Part shown: in pieces, positions 16,621 through 26,145 of the stretch
How positions within the stretch are numbered: position 1 is the first letter of the stretch
Layout: each line of letters begins with the position of its first letter
Assembly (NCBI GenBank): GCA_963643035.1
Contig: CAVIKO010000155.1
Span: 1-26,201 of the forward strand
Length of the DNA: 26,201 bases
Direction of reading: 5' to 3'
Origin: UMGS1696 sp963643035
GTDB taxonomy: Bacteria; Bacillota; Clostridia; Oscillospirales; CAG-272
Made by a program: the position numbers and the translations under genes
The notes under the pieces: generated by a model
Seen by the model: the letters and a program-made list of their open reading frames with translations, nothing else
Told to the model about the DNA's origin: nothing
Database searches by the model: none

Positions 16621-19600
16621 TTACTCCTCTGCCGGGGTATATTCCCAGACAATGGTCGCTTCGCAACCGTTTTTCCAGGTGGTGGTAAAGCCAGCCGCAT
16701 CGGCTTCGGTGCACACGAACTTAATGGTCTGATCTGCTGTCCAGCCGTCGAAGATGCTTCCGTACAGAGTGGTTACTGTAAGCGGAATGATGATCTCCCG
16801 GATGGACGTGCAGTTTGCAAAGGCACTCGAACCGATGTTGTTCACGGTGGAAGCCAGCGTCACGGACTTGAGGTTCACGCAACCGCTGAACATCGAACCG
16901 GAAAGAATCGTGCATCCCTCCGCAAAGACAACCTTCTCAAGATTCACACAATCCTTGAACGGAGAAGAATTGAAGGAAGTCAGCGTTGCGGGCACAGTCA
17001 GCGATTTGATGCCGCTGTTTTGGAATGCGTACGTACCGAGCTTGCTGACAGATGCAGGGAATGTAATGCCTTCCAGCGCAACGCAGTTCAGGAATGCCTT
17101 TTCCGGGATCTCCGTCAGCGATTCGGAAAGCTCGACGGACTTGAGCTGTGCGCAATCCGAGAATGCCTGCTTGCCAAGCGTCTTGACCGTGTTGGGCATC
17201 ACAAAGGATTCCAGACCGGAGCCCATAAACGCCTGAGATCCGATTTCCTCAAGCTGGCTGTTTTCTGCGAAGATGACCGTCTTCAGATTGATGCAATTCT
17301 GGAATGCATAGTAGCTGATCTCCTTAACCGTTGAAGGAATCACAATGGTCTCCAGCGCCTCGCATCCATTGAAGGAGTTGGCATTGATGCACTCCAGCCC
17401 CTCGTGCAGGATGACGGTTTTCAGCGACTTGCAGTTCCGGAAGGTAGCACCGCTCATGTCTATGGAGGTCGCGGTCACATAAAGGGATTTCAGCCCTGCC
17501 GGAATTTCGATGGTTTCCAGACCGGACCCCTCAAATACACTGGAACCGATGACAGTTACCGTTTCGGGAATGGTAAAGCTCTTCAGTGCCGTACAACCGG
17601 AGAAAGCATAGGGGTTGAGTGCCACCAGTTCACCCAGGAAGGTGACGGAGGAGAGCTGCGTGCAGTCCTTGAAGGTGTACGATGCGATATAATCCGTGCT
17701 GCCGAGTCTTACGATACCGGCAGGAAGCACGATAGACTGAATTGCAGTTCCCTTGAACGCGTATCTGCCAAGCTCCGTCAATTGAGAGTTTTCCTCAAAG
17801 GTGACGGAAGTAAGGTCTTCGCTGTCAGAGAATGCATAGTCGCCGAGTGTCGTAACCGAAGCAGGAATAACAATAGATGTAATGGAAGATTCAGCGAACG
17901 CGTAGTCTCCGATCTCGGTCACCGCAGAAGGAATGATAACGGACTTGACCTTGGAGAAGTGGAACGCGTGCGGTTCAATCTTCGTCGTGCTCTCCGGAAG
18001 AACGACCTGCGTAATGCCGCTCATACCGTTGAGTGCGTACCCGCCGAGGACGACGCCCTCCGGGATGTTCAGAACGCCTTCGAGACCGCCGGGAAGCGCG
18101 ATAATCTTGGAAACGCCGCCGGAAATCTCTACCAGCGCGCCGATGTTAACGCCATACTTGGTGTTGCCGTCCTCTACTGTGAAGGTAGTAAGGCTGCTGC
18201 AGCCGGCAAAGACATTTTCGTCGATGGAGGTGGTTCCCTTCGGGATGGTGATGCTCTCCAATCCGGAATTAAGGAACGCATTCGAGACGATGGTGGTGAG
18301 CGTTGCGGGCAGGGTCACGGATTTGAGCGATTTGGTTCCGTTGAAGGCACCGTTGCCGATCTTGGTGACCTTGTTGAATGTGACAGTCTCCAGTGCGGTG
18401 TCATAGCGGAAGGCATAGTTCGGAATCTCCGTGACGCGATCCGGAAGAGCGATGGAAGTCAGCGCCGTGCAGCTCTCGAACACGCCGGCTCCCAGTGTCA
18501 TTGCCTCCGTTCCAGCTGCAAAGTCAACAGAAGTCAGCTTTTCGCAACCGTTGAACGCGTTGCTGTCAATCTTGGTAGTTCCCTTCGGGATGGTCACCGA
18601 CTCAATTGCCGAATTCTTGAATGCGTTGGATCCGATGACAAGGTCGCCGGAGGAGTTGATAGTCACCGCCTTGAGCGACTTGCAATCCAGGAAGCTGGAG
18701 TTACCGATGGTCGTTACCGATGCAGGGATATCGATGGATTCCAGTGCCTCGCAGCCTTCAAAGACGCTGGCACAGATGAATTCCAGTTTGCCCTTGAACT
18801 CTACGCTCGTCAGGCTCTTGCAATTGTAGAACTGCTTTCCGATGGCGCTTGCCTTGTAGGAATAGGTGGTTCCGCCGCCGAACGCGGTAAAGCTTGCAGG
18901 CAGAACAATGGATTCCAGTCCGCTGTTGGCAAAGCAGTTCTGACCGATCTGGGTCACCTTTGATTTTTCACCGAAGCTGACGCTCTTGAGGTTGGTGCAG
19001 TCGATGAAGCACTCGATACCGATTTTTGTTACCGTATCCGGAATATCGATGGACTCCAACGCAATGCATCCCTTGAACATCTGCTTTGCCAGGAAAGTGG
19101 TCTTGGAGCCGAGAGTCACGCTCTTCAGGTTGACACAATCCTGGAACAACGCATTGGAAGTATTCACGGTCGGCGATTTCACCGTTGTAAAGGTGGTCAC
19201 GCCATCCGGGAAGACGATGCTCTCAATGCCGGAAGCCTTGAAGGTGGACGAGCCGACGGTGGTCAGCTTGGAGCCTTCCTCAAAGATAACCGACTTCAGA
19301 GAAATGCAGTTGTCAAAATCGTTGTTGCCGAGTGAGGTAACGGTCTTCGGAACCGTAAAGGTTTCAATCAGCGGGCAATATGCGATCAGGGACGTACCGA
19401 AGCTCTTGATCAGCGTTCCCTCCTCAAAGGTAAAGGAGACGAGCGCCGGGTTGTAGGAGAACGAGTTGTTTCCGATGGAGGTCACAGACTTCGGAATCTC
19501 GACCGTCGGGAAGCACTGGTACTTGAACGCGACATTTCCGATGGTCTTGAGCGCCGTGGAACCGTCCGCTTCTTTCTCAAAGGTCAGGGAAGCAATCGCC

Positions 19601-22600
19601 CCTTCGTCTTTTCTGGCTTCAAACGCATTGTTTGCAATCGTCTGAACCGTCGCGGGAATTGACACGCTCTTGAGTCCTGCGTAGCCGAACGCATCCTTCT
19701 CAATGCTTGTGACACCGTAAGGAATGACAATCGACTCCAACGCCTTGCAGCCGTAGAACATATTTTCCGGGATTTCCGTCATGTTCGCCGGAAGCGTCAC
19801 ATCCTTCAGGGACGTGCATTCGCGGAACATATTGGTTCCGTACGAATCCTTTTGCGTCAGCTGGCTGGGCTTATCCGTGGAGTGCTCGAAAACCACCGTC
19901 TCCAAGAGGGAGCAACCGCTGAACGCATAGTTTCCGATGGTCTGCATCGAGCGCGGGATCACCACCTTGGTGATTCCAACCTGACCCTTGAACACGTTGT
20001 CTCCGATGGAAACGATTCCCTCGGGAATGACGTACTCGCCGGCAGGAAGCTGTCCGCAGATGTACATATAAGCAGTACCGGCTACGTTGTAAAGAATCGG
20101 GCTGCCGGGCTTAGAGGAGAAGTTTTCGTTGTTCTCGTCCACAACGAAGCTACGGATGCTGAAGCAGTCCGCAAACGCGGTGCCGATTTCGGCAACAGAC
20201 TCGGAAAGTCCGATCGTCTCCAGCTTCATGCAGGAGCGGAAAAGAGAATTGCCGAGATCCAGTGTCTTTGTGCTCTCCAATGTCGGGAAGGTAAAGCTTG
20301 TGATGCCGGTCTTGGAGAATGCATAGTTGCCGATGGAAATCAGGTTCGAATAGTTCTTTCCGTCCTTTTCGTAGGTGGCAAAGGTGACATTTGCAAGCGC
20401 CTGACAGCTCGCGAAAGCACTGATGCCAATGGACTTGACCGATGCGGGAACCGTCACGGAGGTCAGATTGACGCACCCTTGGAACATATAGTTGCTGATC
20501 GCATCCATGCCTTCCGGCAGGGTCACGCCGGAAACGGCAGTGTAAGCGAACAGGCTGGCGCCGCATTTCGGATTTGCACCCGCTTCAAAGACCACCTTTG
20601 CAAGATCCGAGCTACGGTTGAAGACGCTGCTGCCGAGCCATCCGACCGCCTTCGGGATGGAAATCTCCTTCAGTCCCGTATAAGCGAACGCAGTATCTCC
20701 GATACTATAGGTCGCTTCCGACGAGGTCGGAAGTGCAATTTCCGTCAAAGAAGTGCAGTAATAGAATGCCTGCTTTCCGATAGCGAATGCCTTGCCGTCG
20801 CAGGAATCCGACAGGGTCGTGCCGGAGGCGAAGGTGACGGTTTTCAGGTTTCTCGCGTTCAGGAATGCCATGTCGTGAATCTCCTTCAGCGTGGAAGGAA
20901 GCGAAATGCTCTCGAACGGCGGGATATACGACTCACCGTACTGACCGGAAACCAGTCCGCCGAAGGCAAGTCTGCCGATTACGGTCAACCGCTCGGGAAG
21001 GACGATGTTCTTCAGACTTGTGCAGCCGTAGAAGGGAGAACTGGTATAACCGTTATTGCTGCTGCCGGTGGATGCATCCAGGATAACCAGATCCACAGGG
21101 GTCTGCCCCTCCGGCGTCTCGCTAAAGATCAGGCTCTTAAGGTTGGAGCATCCGAAGAACGCTTTGTTTCCGATGGACGCAACGGTGCTCGGAATGACGA
21201 TCTCCTCCACTGTCTTACAACCGTAGAACATGGATGCAGGAATCTCACTCAAGCCTTCCGGCAGAGTGATCTTCGCAAGCACGGCACAGCTGCCGAACGC
21301 TTGGCTGCCAACGGTAAGCGTCTCACCATTTTTCAGTGTACCGAACCGAATCTCGGTTACCACCTGGTTGTTGTAGAATGCGTTTGCGGCAACGTTCGTC
21401 ACGGTGTCGGGAACCGTCACCGTGGTGCTTCCCGCCTTCTTCTGCGGGCAGAAGAGCAGCGTGGAAAGGACTTTTTCCGTTGTTTCCTTACCGTCTGCGT
21501 CAACTACCGGCTTATCGGTTTTCTGATACAGGACATTCTCAATGGCAACAAAATCGGCATTGTCGCTTGCGACCGTAATCTTTTCGAGCATCGGGCAGTA
21601 AGAGAATAACGTAAACTCGCCCTTCTCGTTCAGATCCATCGCCGTGAGCGACTTCGGAAGAGAAATCTCGGTCAGGACGGAGCAGGTTGCAAACGCACCG
21701 GAACCGATGTGGGTCACGCCTTCCGGAATAGTCAGACTGGCAAGCTTGCGGCAGGTTGCAAATGCATTCGCTCCAATTTCCGTAAGACGTTCCGGAAGTT
21801 GAATTTCCTCCATGACGGAGCATCCATAGAATGCTTCATCCGCAATGGTCAGCGCCACGGTGCTGTCCTCAAACTTTACAAACTTCAGCTTGCTGCAACT
21901 GCGGAATGCGCCGACGCCGATGCGCTGGACATTCTTGCCGATGGTGATACCGGTCAGACCGGTCTTCCCCTGGAATACGCGGTCGCCGATTTCGACAATC
22001 GTTTCCGGCAGTGTGTAATCGCCTTCGCGGTCGGTCGGATAGTAGACAACCTTGGTTACCGCTTTGTCGAACAGCACGCCGTCGATGGCGGTGTAATTCT
22101 GGTTCGCCTCATGCACCTTTACGCTCTCAATCTTCTGACCGAACACGCCGGTGATCTCAAATTCGGGAACCTCCGCACCCAGCTCCACGTTCGTCACGTA
22201 GAAGAGCGTCTGTGCGGTGGAGGAGGAAGGAATGCTTCCGAATGCATTGGCTGCAAAGTCAACGGTGTTCTTTCCGTCCTCGCCCGAGACAATTCCCTTG
22301 GAGTTGACGATAACCTGCGTCAGCTTGTAGGTGTAACCGAACGCATTGGCTTCCATCTTGATCAGACGCTTCGGGAGTGTCACGGTAGTCAGTTTGGAGC
22401 AGCTGTAGAAGGCGCTCTCACGGATGGTGAGTCCGTAGCCCTCTTCGGTCAGGTCGATTTCCTCAAGACCGGAGCAGGACTTGAATGCTTCCTTCTGAAT
22501 CTCGGTCACAAAGCCGGGAATCGTCAGCTTTGTCAGCTTAGTGCAGCTCTGGAAAGCATTCGGGGCAATGGTAGTCACACCGTTCGGGATCGTGAACTCG

Positions 22601-25600
22601 CCGGTCATGCCCTTCGGGCAGAAGACGATGGTATCCCCCGCCGCGTTGCAAAGCACCTTGCGACCCGCGTCTCCCTTGGCGCTGTAGTTTCCGCCGCTTC
22701 CGGCAATGTCAATGGAGGACAGTGCGGAGCAGCTGGAAATGGTATTGACACCGAAGGCAGTCAGCCGTGCGGGGAGGGTGACGGATTCCAGCTTGGAGCA
22801 CGAATAAATGCCCTTATCCCGGATGGTCAGCGGAACTTCCGCAACCCCTTCGGGAGCCACAAGGAACGTGATCTTGGTCAGATTGGTGCAGCTCTGGAAT
22901 GCGTTTGCGTGAATCTCCGTCACGGTGTACGGCACGATTACTTCGGTGAACTTCGCACTCTTGAACGCACCCGTCGGGATGATTGTCGTCCCCTCTTCAA
23001 TGGTCAGGGATCCCGTCATCGCGTAAGGGTATGCCTTGATCTCCATGCCGGTGAACTCGTTGTTGTAGTAAAGGACACCGTCTGCCGAATGATACCGGAC
23101 ATCCTTGGCTCCCTCCACCGGATAGATGGTGATCGCCTGGAGGTTGTTACAGCCCTGGAACGCAGAGCCGATGCCGTTGATACCCTCGGAGCCGATCTCA
23201 ATGAGCTTGATGGTATTCGGGATCCGGATTTCCTTCAGGGTATTGCAGGCAACAAACGCAGACGCCTCGACCGTGGTGACGGGAAGCTCGTTATACGTGG
23301 TCGGAATGGTGATGGTGGTCAGCGTTCCGATACCGTAGTCTCCCTGCGACACAGAGTATGCGGTTCCGTTATCAATGGGAGTGAACTTCAGGGTCTCTGC
23401 AAAATATGCATACAGTGTAGTCTCGGAAGGCAGATCCCAGCGGATCAGCGCCTCGCCCTCCTCATCAGAGTAGCGGACACCGACGCCGTTCGGCTCGGAG
23501 AACCAACCGATGAAAAGCTTTGTGGGATCACTGTGGGTTGCGATCGGCAGCTTGTTGTAAAGTCCGTAAATGACCTCTGCCGTCTTGGACGCCACCTCTC
23601 CTCCCTCATCGGGAATCAGGGTAACGTTGTATCTCTTTGCGGACCAGCCGGCGTAAAGCACGGTGTCGCTGCTGCCCTCGAAGCGGACGTTTTCATATCT
23701 CTTTCCGCCGGTAAGACCTGCGGGAGAGGTAAACCATCCGGCAAAATCGTAGCCGTCGCGACTGGTTTCGGGCAGAGTGATCTCATCGCCGAATGCCACA
23801 TAGACGGTTTTGACCGCCGCACCTCCACGGACATCAAATTCGACACCATAGACATCCACCGTGATGGTCTTCCGTGCGGATTCATCTCCGTTTTCGTTGG
23901 TGAAGGAAACAGAAATCTCTGTGGTACCGGCTTCCAGGAAGGTAACCTTGAAGCGGTTGTCCTTTCCGTCTACCGTGTAGGTCTTTGTTCCGATCTTGAT
24001 ACTGTAACTGTTTGCCGTAATGACCGGAGTCCAGCTGAGAACGCCGTTTTCATACACGACATCGCCCATGCCGGCGTAATACACCTCGACAGACCCGGAG
24101 TACGGAGAACTGTTGGCTGCATCGTCGGCGACCGCCTGCACGGAAACCGTGTAAACAGCGCTTCCGGAAGCGATCATCTCTTCGGTGATGGTAAAGGTTG
24201 CATCGGTCGTGTCGTATACCGTGCCGTTGACGCTCACCTTGTAACCGGTTGCGCCCTCAACCTTGTTCCAGCTGATGACACTGCCGCTCGCGGTAACACC
24301 GTCGGGACGTGCCAGTGCGGTCTTGGTGTAGTTGACCGCTTCGGCAGGTGCGCTGTAGTAGCCGGCGCTGACCGGGGTCACCTTCACGGAAATCACGCCC
24401 GCATCCAGATCCACGATGCTGTAGGAGGTTCCGCTGGTCACATACGCATTCTTCAGGATCTTTCCGCCCTTGGAAATCTCCACATAGTAGGCGGTCGCAT
24501 TTTCAACCGGATACCATGTGATTTTTTCGTTGTCCACCGTAACGCCCGTTACGGCATCCAGACCGAGGTAATATGTATAGGAAGAAACGGATTCCATATA
24601 CCCTTCCGCCTTTGCCATCACAACGAACACGATGCCGTCCTTCGGCATATCGCAGTTGGCAAAAACATAGTTGGTGGAGGCTCTGTTGTTTACCTCGGTG
24701 TGCGTATGGTTTGCATTGCCGCATTTGACCGTAATCAGGTAGTTCTGCGCGTTCGCCACGGGATCAAACACCAGAACGCCCCCGGACACCACGCGGAAGT
24801 TGGATACACGATCCAGCGCCTTGTTTTTATAGTATGCAGTGGCAGACTGACCGTCGCAGGACACGGTAACCGTGTACTCGCCCGCCGCCTGACCTGCAAA
24901 GTCAAACCGGAACTCGTTGGCACCGACGTTCTTGTCTTCGAGCACCATGTCGTCCTTCTTGACGGTGACACGGTAGCTTGCCGTGGGCCCCAGTGCGTTC
25001 CAGCTGATCGTTTCCGCACCCACGGAAATGTTCGGAACGCCGGCGGACCGGAAGACCGCAAACAGGATCGTATCCTCGGTCAAGGTCTGACCGGTGTACT
25101 GATAGGTCAGCTTGTCGCCGGACTGATAGTCGCTGACCCACCAACCGGCAAACTCCGCACCTTCCTTCACCGGAGTGGGGAGCTGATAAACCATTCCGTT
25201 GACTGTCCGGATCGGATCGTAAACGGCACCGTCGCAGACGAAGGAAACCTTGTACTCCGGTCTGCCTGCGGCGTGCTGCTCAAAGCGGGCATATACCGTT
25301 GTATCCGCGCTGATAGCTACGGTATCGAAGGCAAATGCGGTCTGGTACTCCTGATCGGCATACCATCCGATGAACGCATACCCGTCCTTTGTCGGATCCG
25401 CCGGCTTTGTTGCGGTATCGCCGTTGAGAACCTTCTGTGCCTCAACAGCACTTCCGCCGTCCACCTCAAAGCTGACGGTGTAGTAGGTTCTCAGCACCAT
25501 GCGGTAAGTGCCGCCGTTATAGGTCAGATTCAGCACACCGTTCTCCAGGACAGCGGACGCCTGTGTGTCGTCCCCCGTTTTGAACGTGAGTGTCAGATTG

Positions 25601-25863
25601 CCGTCCGCATAAACGAAATTACCGGTCTGTTCCCCGTTGAATCCCGAAATCAGGAAGGAATTCCCCGTAATCGCGAACAGATATTCTCTGCCGTCCTCAT
25701 TTGCATAATAGACGTTATCAATCCCGTAATCCGTCTGGATGACATCGGGCGGATCCGGAGTGTCCGGCTGCTGCGGTTCTTTGCATGCAGTCATGTGAAG
25801 CAGGGTAAAGCAGAAAATTGCAAGCAGAATCAATACGGGCAATTTTCTTTTGTGTGTTGTCAT
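16621..25863 (-). CDS. Giant BspA-like LRR lipoprotein with InlB and FN3-like modules, 3080 aa
   Basis: Predicted lipid-anchored surface protein. Signal peptide 1-27 ends in MTAC with Cys27. In order: a beta-rich N-terminal domain (about 45-125), InlB units (127-195 and 204-272), five FN3-like units (274-345, 348-432, 435-512, 514-597, 598-670), two more InlB units (671-741 and 743-823), then about 2,200 residues of LRR_5 repeats to near the C-terminus. No LPXTG, no SLH domain and no terminal membrane helix are seen. The start is ATG 25863 with GAGGAGG seven bases upstream; an in-frame ATG nine codons earlier lacks a site and would precede the signal peptide with a charged tail. It has its own promoter and terminator, so it is expressed apart from the MoxR cluster. 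Adhesion or large-ligand binding is likely; the ligand is unknown. Confidence 0.93.
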   Translation of the reverse strand: MTTHKRKLPVLILLAIFCFTLLHMTACKEPQQPDTPDPPDVIQTDYGIDNVYYANEDGREYLFAITGNSFLISGFNGEQTGNFVYADGNLTLTFKTGDDTQASAVLENGVLNLTYNGGTYRMVLRTYYTVSFEVDGGSAVEAQKVLNGDTATKPADPTKDGYAFIGWYADQEYQTAFAFDTVAISADTTVYARFEQHAAGRPEYKVSFVCDGAVYDPIRTVNGMVYQLPTPVKEGAEFAGWWVSDYQSGDKLTYQYTGQTLTEDTILFAVFRSAGVPNISVGAETISWNALGPTASYRVTVKKDDMVLEDKNVGANEFRFDFAGQAAGEYTVTVSCDGQSATAYYKNKALDRVSNFRVVSGGVLVFDPVANAQNYLITVKCGNANHTHTEVNNRASTNYVFANCDMPKDGIVFVVMAKAEGYMESVSSYTYYLGLDAVTGVTVDNEKITWYPVENATAYYVEISKGGKILKNAYVTSGTSYSIVDLDAGVISVKVTPVSAGYYSAPAEAVNYTKTALARPDGVTASGSVISWNKVEGATGYKVSVNGTVYDTTDATFTITEEMIASGSAVYTVSVQAVADDAANSSPYSGSVEVYYAGMGDVVYENGVLSWTPVITANSYSIKIGTKTYTVDGKDNRFKVTFLEAGTTEISVSFTNENGDESARKTITVDVYGVEFDVRGGAAVKTVYVAFGDEITLPETSRDGYDFAGWFTSPAGLTGGKRYENVRFEGSSDTVLYAGWSAKRYNVTLIPDEGGEVASKTAEVIYGLYNKLPIATHSDPTKLFIGWFSEPNGVGVRYSDEEGEALIRWDLPSETTLYAYFAETLKFTPIDNGTAYSVSQGDYGIGTLTTITIPTTYNELPVTTVEASAFVACNTLKEIRIPNTIKLIEIGSEGINGIGSAFQGCNNLQAITIYPVEGAKDVRYHSADGVLYYNNEFTGMEIKAYPYAMTGSLTIEEGTTIIPTGAFKSAKFTEVIVPYTVTEIHANAFQSCTNLTKITFLVAPEGVAEVPLTIRDKGIYSCSKLESVTLPARLTAFGVNTISSCSALSSIDIAGSGGNYSAKGDAGRKVLCNAAGDTIVFCPKGMTGEFTIPNGVTTIAPNAFQSCTKLTKLTIPGFVTEIQKEAFKSCSGLEEIDLTEEGYGLTIRESAFYSCSKLTTVTLPKRLIKMEANAFGYTYKLTQVIVNSKGIVSGEDGKNTVDFAANAFGSIPSSSTAQTLFYVTNVELGAEVPEFEITGVFGQKIESVKVHEANQNYTAIDGVLFDKAVTKVVYYPTDREGDYTLPETIVEIGDRVFQGKTGLTGITIGKNVQRIGVGAFRSCSKLKFVKFEDSTVALTIADEAFYGCSVMEEIQLPERLTEIGANAFATCRKLASLTIPEGVTHIGSGAFATCSVLTEISLPKSLTAMDLNEKGEFTLFSYCPMLEKITVASDNADFVAIENVLYQKTDKPVVDADGKETTEKVLSTLLFCPQKKAGSTTVTVPDTVTNVAANAFYNNQVVTEIRFGTLKNGETLTVGSQAFGSCAVLAKITLPEGLSEIPASMFYGCKTVEEIVIPSTVASIGNKAFFGCSNLKSLIFSETPEGQTPVDLVILDASTGSSNNGYTSSPFYGCTSLKNIVLPERLTVIGRLAFGGLVSGQYGESYIPPFESISLPSTLKEIHDMAFLNARNLKTVTFASGTTLSDSCDGKAFAIGKQAFYYCTSLTEIALPTSSEATYSIGDTAFAYTGLKEISIPKAVGWLGSSVFNRSSDLAKVVFEAGANPKCGASLFAYTAVSGVTLPEGMDAISNYMFQGCVNLTSVTVPASVKSIGISAFASCQALANVTFATYEKDGKNYSNLISIGNYAFSKTGITSFTFPTLESTKTLDLGNSLFRSCMKLETIGLSESVAEIGTAFADCFSIRSFVVDENNENFSSKPGSPILYNVAGTAYMYICGQLPAGEYVIPEGIVSIGDNVFKGQVGITKVVIPRSMQTIGNYAFSGCSLLETVVFEHSTDKPSQLTQKDSYGTNMFRECTSLKDVTLPANMTEIPENMFYGCKALESIVIPYGVTSIEKDAFGYAGLKSVSIPATVQTIANNAFEARKDEGAIASLTFEKEADGSTALKTIGNVAFKYQCFPTVEIPKSVTSIGNNSFSYNPALVSFTFEEGTLIKSFGTSLIAYCPLIETFTVPKTVTSLGNNDFDNCISLKSVIFEEGSKLTTVGSSTFKASGIESIVFPDGVTTFTTVKSPTVNTSNALFQDCVNLKSVTLGSKTTFLAKQMFKGCIALESIDIPDTVTKIGIECFIDCTNLKSVSFGEKSKVTQIGQNCFANSGLESIVLPASFTAFGGGTTYSYKASAIGKQFYNCKSLTSVEFKGKLEFICASVFEGCEALESIDIPASVTTIGNSSFLDCKSLKAVTINSSGDLVIGSNAFKNSAIESVTIPKGTTKIDSNAFNGCEKLTSVDFAAGTEAMTLGAGVFESCTALTSIALPDRVTEIPNYAFRYDTALETVTFNKVTKIGNGAFNGTKSLKSVTLPATLTTIVSNAFLNSGLESITIPKGTTSIDENVFAGCSSLTTFTVEDGNTKYGVNIGALVEISGGVSKIIALPGGLEGVLNIPEGVVLGGYALNGMSGITQVVLPESTTKIEPHAFHFSKVKSVIIPSAVTEIGDYAFAESSITSIVIPASVTTLGDYAFSDSEDLTSVTFEENSQLTELGRYAFKGTAIQSIVLPAGIVRLGSTDYIASYTFKDCTQLSSVTFLGELVALNPYAFSGCTALKSFTIPETVTVIGSSVFEGSGLETIEIPAGLKSLYVTATSIDMSGATFRNCKSLKTVILHEGLECINANSFNGCEALETIVIPSTVKEISYYAFQNCINLKTVIFAENSQLEEIGSQAFMGSGLESFVMPNTVKTLGKQAFSDCAQLKSVELSESLTEIPEKAFLNCVALEGITFPASVSKLGTYAFQNSGIKSLTVPATLTSFNSSPFKDCVNLEKVVFAEGCTILSGSMFSGCVNLKSVTLASTVNNIGSSAFANCTSIREIIIPLTVTTLYGSIFDGWTADQTIKFVCTEADAAGFTTTWKNGCEATIVWEYTPAEE
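16760..23376 (-). repeat. LRR_5 repeat array, about 2,200 residues
   Basis: Units of about 22-24 residues, such as AFYGCSVMEEIQLPERLTEI and AFSGCTALKSFTIPETVTVI, follow one another through most of the protein; by length this is on the order of 90 copies (estimate). Many carry a C at the AFxxC corner. The array is interrupted by several longer units without the AFxxC corner (see the island repeats). Confidence 0.9.
18050..23110 (-). repeat. Six spaced 'island' units interrupting the LRR array
   Basis: Six units break the LRR period with a shared plan: a short VLY/VLF/ILY-type strand, a turn, a (Y/F/I)-(Y/C/A)-P or related strand, then a G-x-(Y/F/L)-x-(I/L)P strand that resumes the LRRs. Landmarks are DGVLYYNNEF (about 23045-23105), KVLCNAAGDTIVFCPKG (about 22600-22665), VLFDKAVTKVVYYP (about 22035-22085), VLYQKTDK with LLFCPQKK (about 21430-21540), ILYNVAGTAYMYICG (about 20045-20100) and IGALVEISGGVSKIIALPGG (about 18085-18150). 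The 925-aa lipoprotein has two similar inserts (VYVDSWLVAV, IIYAGNWVVGF). Confidence 0.6.
23854..25044 (-). repeat. Five consecutive FN3-like modules in the giant lipoprotein
   Basis: Residues 274-670 carry five ~72-85-residue units. Each has an early (I/L)-(S/T/V)-(W/F)-x-x strand (TISWNALG, VLVFDPVA, KITWYPVE, VISWNKVE, VLSWTPVI) and a YxVxV-type strand (YRVTVKK, YLITVKCG, YYVEISKGG, YKVSVNG, YSIKIGTK). This is the FN3 pattern; fold assignment is by eye. Confidence 0.7.
25048..25485 (-). repeat. Two N-terminal InlB units of the giant lipoprotein
   Basis: Residues 127-195 (YTVSFEVDGGS, GYAFIGWYAD, VYARFE) and 204-272 (YKVSFVCDG, GAEFAGWWVSD, LFAVFR) show the complete InlB B-repeat plan. A second pair lies past the FN3-like block at residues 671-823 (positions 23395-23853). 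Confidence 0.85.
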
Positions 25864-25907
25864 AGGTCTCCCTCCTCTTTTTTCCTTCATTCAAAAAGGA
25901 TTCATAT

Positions 25908-25936
25908 ATTATAGCAGAGTAGAGCCGAAATTGCAA
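25908..25936 (-). promoter_or_regulatory. Sigma-A promoter of the giant LRR lipoprotein gene
   Basis: On the minus strand, -35 TTGCAA (25931-25936), a 17-bp spacer and a perfect TATAAT (25908-25913). AT-rich sequence upstream (about 25940-25980) could be an UP-element. The leader is about 40 nt and holds a GAGGAGG ribosome site just before the ATG at 25863. Confidence 0.85.
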
Positions 25937-26100
25937 GATATTTTTATAAAAATTCTATTTTTTCCGTTGTATATAAAAAATTGCCCCTCAAAGCCCGTTT
26001 TTCCATCAGAGCGCAGATTTTGGCTGCAAGCGGTGCCGGGCAAAATTGCAAATCAGCAAAAGATAGCGAAGTTTTTCCGCCATTTTCCGACATTCTTTTC

Positions 26101-26112
26101 CCGGGCGCCCGG
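26101..26112. repeat. Perfect 12-bp palindrome between the LRR promoter and the transposase start
   Basis: CCGGGCGCCCGG reads the same on both strands, with an imperfect TTTC/GAAA-like extension. It sits 33 nt upstream of the transposase start. It could be part of an insertion-sequence end, a binding site or a small hairpin; nothing decides between these. Confidence 0.4.
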
Positions 26113-26145
26113 AAATATCCGAATGAGAGGCGTGCGGCATATCCA

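Noticed and set aside
16621..23376. Reading the repeats as a CRISPR or DNA tandem array
   Set aside because: The period is in the protein (about 23 residues, variable codons). There are no identical DNA repeats with unique spacers.
21709..25914. A 1401-codon open frame on the plus strand
   Set aside because: It is the mirror of the giant LRR/InlB gene. It has no Shine-Dalgarno site and gives no recognisable domains, while the minus strand shows a signal peptide, InlB units and LRRs. Biased third codon positions in repeats keep the opposite strand open.
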